A stretch of 64,000 nucleotides of DNA from Methylomarinovum tepidoasis. GTDB taxonomy: Bacteria > Pseudomonadota > Gammaproteobacteria > Methylococcales > Methylothermaceae. Positions within the stretch are counted from its first letter, which is position 1. Every line of letters starts with the position of its first letter. Positions 61,404 through 64,000 of this stretch are shown in pieces. Location of the stretch: positions 1,503,001 through 1,567,000 of the forward strand of contig NZ_AP024718.1 of assembly GCF_030294985.1 (NCBI RefSeq), written 5' to 3'. The notes below the pieces were generated by a model, which searched no databases, was not told the origin of the DNA, and saw only the letters and a program-made list of their open reading frames with translations. Made by a program: the position numbers and the translations under genes.

Positions 61404-62998
61404 GGGGCAGGGGGCGTCAGGACGGTGTTGCGGGGCGGATCCTTGGGGCGGGGATAGTCGAGGGTGTAGTGCAGCCCGCGGCTTTCCTTGCGCGTCATGG
61501 CGCTTCTGACGATCAGTTCGGCGGCGATGATGAGGTTGCGCAGCTCCAACAGATCGCTGGTGACGCGGAAGTGGCCGTAGTAGTCGGCGATCTCCTGTTT
61601 GAGCAGTTCCACCCGCCTAAGGGCCCGCTGCAGACGCTTGTCGGTGCGGACGATGCCGACGTAGTCCCACATGAAGCGGCGGATCTCGTCCCAGTTGTGG
61701 CTCACCACCACTTCCTCGTCGGAATCGGTGACCTGGGATTCGTCCCAGGCCGGCAGCGGCGGCGGGGCAGGCAGGTCGTCGAGATGGTCGCGCAGGTCTT
61801 CGGCCGCCAGCTCGGAGAACACCAGGCATTCCAGCAGCGAGTTGCTGGCCATGCGGTTGGCACCGTGCAGTCCGGTGCAGGCGGTTTCCCCCACCGCGTA
61901 CAGGCCGGGGATGTCGGTACGCCCGCGGGCGTCTGTGACCACCCCGCCGCAGGTGTAGTGGGCCGCGGGCACCACCGGGATCGGTTCCCGGGTGATGTCG
62001 ATGCCGAATGCCAGGCAGCGCCGGTAGATGGTGGGAAAGTGGTCGCGGATGAAGCCCGCCGGCTTGTGGGAGATGTCGAGATAGACGCAGTCGATCCCGA
62101 GGCGCTTCATCTCGTGGTCGATGGCGCGGGCGACGATGTCGCGCGGCGCCAGTTCGGCGCGGGGGTCGAAGCGGTCCATGAACGGGGTGCCGTCGGGCAG
62201 CAGCAGCCGGGCCCCCTCGCCGCGCAGGGCCTCGGAGATCAGGAACGAGCGCGCTTGGGGGTGATACAGGCAGGTGGGATGGAACTGCATGAATTCCATG
62301 TTGGCCACCCGGCAGCCGGCGCGCCAGGCCATGGCGATGCCGTCGCCGGTGGCGGTGTCCGGATTGCTGGTGTAGAGATAGACCTTGGCTGCTCCACCGG
62401 TGGCCAATACCACCGTTCGGGCCCCGAAAGTCCGCACCTTGCGGGCGTTGCGGTCGAGCACATAGGCGCCCACCACCCGCTGCGGCGCGCGGTCGAGCTT
62501 GGCGGTGGTGATGAGGTCGATGGCGTTGTGGTATTCGTAAAGGTCGATGTTGGGGTGGGCTTTGGCCCGGGCCAGCAGCGAGGTCTCCACCGCCTTGCCG
62601 GTAGCGTCGGCGGCATGGACCACGCGGCGGTGGCTGTGGCCGCCCTCCCGGGTCAGATGCAGGTGGCGGCCGCCGTCTTCGGCTTCCACTTCGGTGAAGG
62701 TGACGCCCTGATCCAGCAGCCACTGGATCGCCGCCTTGCCGCGGGAGACCACCAGGCGCACGATCTCCGGGTCGCACAGGCCGGCGCCGGCCTCCAGGGT
62801 GTCTTGGATGTGGGATTCGACCGAATCTTCGGCGTCCACCACCGCGGAAATGCCGCCCTGGGCGTAGAAGGTGCTGCACTCGGACATTTCCGCCTTGGCG
62901 AGGACGGCCACCCGGGCGCGATCGGCAAGGCGCAGGGCGACGCCGAGGCCGGCGGCACCGCTGCCGATGATGAGGACGTCGTGATAAGCGTGTGTCAT
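61400..62998 (-). CDS. nadB: L-aspartate oxidase
   Basis: FAD-dependent enzyme of 532 residues, first step of de novo NAD synthesis (aspartate to iminoaspartate). Motifs: the FAD-binding [66 protein letters not shown], and [25 protein letters not shown] with [19 protein letters not shown]. Full length. It is divergent from rpoE, the conserved gammaproteobacterial arrangement, and overlaps mobA by 4 bp. Confidence 0.96.
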   Translation of the reverse strand: MTHAYHDVLIIGSGAAGLGVALRLADRARVAVLAKAEMSECSTFYAQGGISAVVDAEDSVESHIQDTLEAGAGLCDPEIVRLVVSRGKAAIQWLLDQGVTFTEVEAEDGGRHLHLTREGGHSHRRVVHAADATGKAVETSLLARAKAHPNIDLYEYHNAIDLITTAKLDRAPQRVVGAYVLDRNARKVRTFGARTVVLATGGAAKVYLYTSNPDTATGDGIAMAWRAGCRVANMEFMQFHPTCLYHPQARSFLISEALRGEGARLLLPDGTPFMDRFDPRAELAPRDIVARAIDHEMKRLGIDCVYLDISHKPAGFIRDHFPTIYRRCLAFGIDITREPIPVVPAAHYTCGGVVTDARGRTDIPGLYAVGETACTGLHGANRMASNSLLECLVFSELAAEDLRDHLDDLPAPPPLPAWDESQVTDSDEEVVVSHNWDEIRRFMWDYVGIVRTDKRLQRALRRVELLKQEIADYYGHFRVTSDLLELRNLIIAAELIVRSAMTRKESRGLHYTLDYPRPKDPPRNTVLTPPAP

Positions 62999-63042
62999 GG
63001 GCTATTTATAACAGAATCCGCCTGCGGTGGCACAGGCCCGCG

Positions 63043-63071
63043 TTGAACGTGGGGGGGGAAACCGGGATAAT
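63043..63071 (+). promoter_or_regulatory. Sigma-70 promoter of rpoE
   Basis: TTGAAC (63043-63048) and GATAAT (63066-63071) are separated by 17 bases. The start would be near 63078, about 50 nt before the chosen rpoE ATG. No sigma-E consensus (GAACTT-N16-TCTGA) is evident here. Confidence 0.65.
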
Positions 63072-63126
63072 GTTCGGTCATCCATTTGACAGGACGGACT
63101 GGTGCACAGTTCGGGCCAATCTGGCG

Positions 63127-63804
63127 ATGCAGGCCGAAGCGACGCTCACAGACGGGGAAAAGGGATTGAAAGCAGAAGGCCAATCGGCGGCGGACGTTGA
63201 CCGCGAGCTGGTCCGGCGCGTCCAGCAGGGGGACAAGAAAGCCTTCGATCTGCTGGTGCTCAAGTATCAGCCCAAGATCGTCCAGCTCATCAGCCGCTAC
63301 ATCCGCGATCCGTCCGAGGCCCTGGACGTCGCCCAGGAAACCTTCATCAAGGCCTACCGGGCGCTGCCCCGTTTCCGCGGGGACAGCGCGTTCTACACCT
63401 GGCTGTACCGGATCGCCATCAATACCGCCAAGAATCACATCGCCGCCCGGGCGCGGCGGCCTTCCGATTCGGAAATCGAACTGGAAACCGCGGAACAATT
63501 CGAAGGGGCCGTTCGTCTAAAGGACCAGGAGACCCCCGAGGGGATCCTGTTGAGCGAGGAGATCGCCGACGCGGTGCGCCAGGCGATCGAGGAGTTGCCC
63601 GACGAATTGCGTACCGCCATCATCCTGCGGGAATTCGAAGGGTTGAGTTACGAGGAAATCGCTCAGGCGATGGGTTGTCCGGTCGGAACGGTGCGTTCGC
63701 GCATCTTCCGGGCCCGGGAGGCGATCGACAAGAAACTGCGGACCTTGCAAAGCGGCATGCGCAAGGATCGCAAAGCGAAAAAATCCGAACCGGTGGAAAA
63801 ATGA
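63127..63804 (+). CDS. rpoE: RNA polymerase sigma-E factor
   Basis: ECF sigma factor of 225 residues controlling the envelope stress response. Region 2 shows DKKAFDLLVLKYQPKIVQLISRYI and DVAQETFIKAYRALPRFRGDSAFYTWLYRIAIN; region 4 shows ELPDELRTAIILREFEGLSYEEIAQAMGCPVGTVRSRIFRARE. The start is uncertain: ATG 63127 has a poor ribosome-binding site, while a TTG at 63166 lies after GGGGAAAAGGGA. Either lies downstream of the predicted promoter. The anti-sigma gene rseA follows after 16 bp. Confidence 0.95.
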   Translation: MQAEATLTDGEKGLKAEGQSAADVDRELVRRVQQGDKKAFDLLVLKYQPKIVQLISRYIRDPSEALDVAQETFIKAYRALPRFRGDSAFYTWLYRIAINTAKNHIAARARRPSDSEIELETAEQFEGAVRLKDQETPEGILLSEEIADAVRQAIEELPDELRTAIILREFEGLSYEEIAQAMGCPVGTVRSRIFRAREAIDKKLRTLQSGMRKDRKAKKSEPVEK

Positions 63805-63820
63805 CCAGAGGCATCCGCTC

Positions 63821-64000
63821 ATGCAAGACGATGTGAATTGGAAACTCTCCCTCTTGATGGACGACGAACTGCCTCCCGACGAAGCGATCGCCTTGTTGGA
63901 GCGTCTGCACAACGACTCGAATCTTCAGGATACGTGGTATCAGTACCAGTTGATCCGCCAGGCTGTGCGCCACGGCGCTGGTGCGCACGCCACCGCCGCC
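63821..64000 (+). CDS. rseA: Sigma-E anti-sigma factor RseA, N-terminal part
   Basis: The first 60 codons of a gene that runs off the right edge. The protein begins MQDDVNWKLSLLMDDELPPDE and continues with LQDTWYQYQLIRQAVRHG, which matches the cytosolic sigma-binding domain of RseA (SxLMDGE..., W..Y.LI...LR). The membrane helix and periplasmic part lie outside the window. The position right after rpoE confirms the assignment. Confidence 0.9.
   Translation, partial: MQDDVNWKLSLLMDDELPPDEAIALLERLHNDSNLQDTWYQYQLIRQAVRHGAGAHATAA

Noticed and set aside
1-64000. CRISPR arrays, prophage or complete insertion sequences
   Set aside because: No regularly spaced repeats, phage structural genes or intact transposase with ends were seen; only one transposase fragment at 33308-33520.

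Overview
This 64 kb, GC-rich window looks like chromosome of a gammaproteobacterial methylotroph, most likely a methanotroph of the Methylococcales (possibly a thermophilic lineage). The basis is a complete fhc set (fhcB, A, D, C) for the tetrahydromethanopterin/methylofuran C1 pathway, gammaproteobacterial gene orders such as rplM-rpsI and nadB/rpoE/rseA, and abundant c-type cytochromes. No methane monooxygenase gene lies in the window, so methanotrophy is inferred.

Layout. 1-3914: end of a pyruvate dehydrogenase E2 gene, lpd, an alpha/beta hydrolase and an OmpA/MotY-like protein. 3894-12099: a lipid cluster (nucleotidyltransferase, GNAT-type N-acyltransferase, fatty acyl-AMP ligase, NAD-dependent reductase, acyl carrier protein, serine palmitoyltransferase-like enzyme, MsbA-like ABC exporter) that reads as a bacterial ceramide/sphingolipid pathway. 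12096-17599: two atypical Hsp70 proteins with a DUF2760 membrane protein. 18121-23470: tRNA-Arg and the fhc operon, interrupted by a DUF3592 gene. 23498-27140: a small membrane protein, an NlpC/P60 lipoprotein, dapD, dapE and an AIM24-family protein.

27141-33690 is an AT-richer accessory stretch. It holds a decayed gene, a PEP-CTERM protein behind a sigma-54-type promoter with repeated upstream sites, a 1042-residue secreted protein, a DsbA-like protein and a transposase remnant. 33695-40456 carries rimO, two lipoproteins and an exported pair (PEP/pyruvate-binding domain protein plus FG-GAP protein).

40635-54920 is the most striking part: one long, tightly packed plus-strand array. It encodes seven multiheme c-type cytochromes (51 CXXCH motifs plus three CX3CH/CX4CH motifs), an outer-membrane barrel, a NapH-like polyferredoxin, a small Cys-rich membrane protein, and a fusion of an octaheme domain, one membrane helix and a complete CysJ-like NADPH diflavin reductase. 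A sigma-54-type promoter with two 16-bp palindromes about 110 bp upstream precedes it. Together they could form a path linking cytosolic NADPH and the quinone pool to periplasmic and outer-membrane cytochromes; donor, acceptor and direction are not shown by the sequence.

54958-64000: an exported protein, a matrixin-like protease, ccmB, tRNA-Gln, rpsI, rplM, a KamA-type radical SAM enzyme, fdhD, mobA, nadB, rpoE and the start of rseA.
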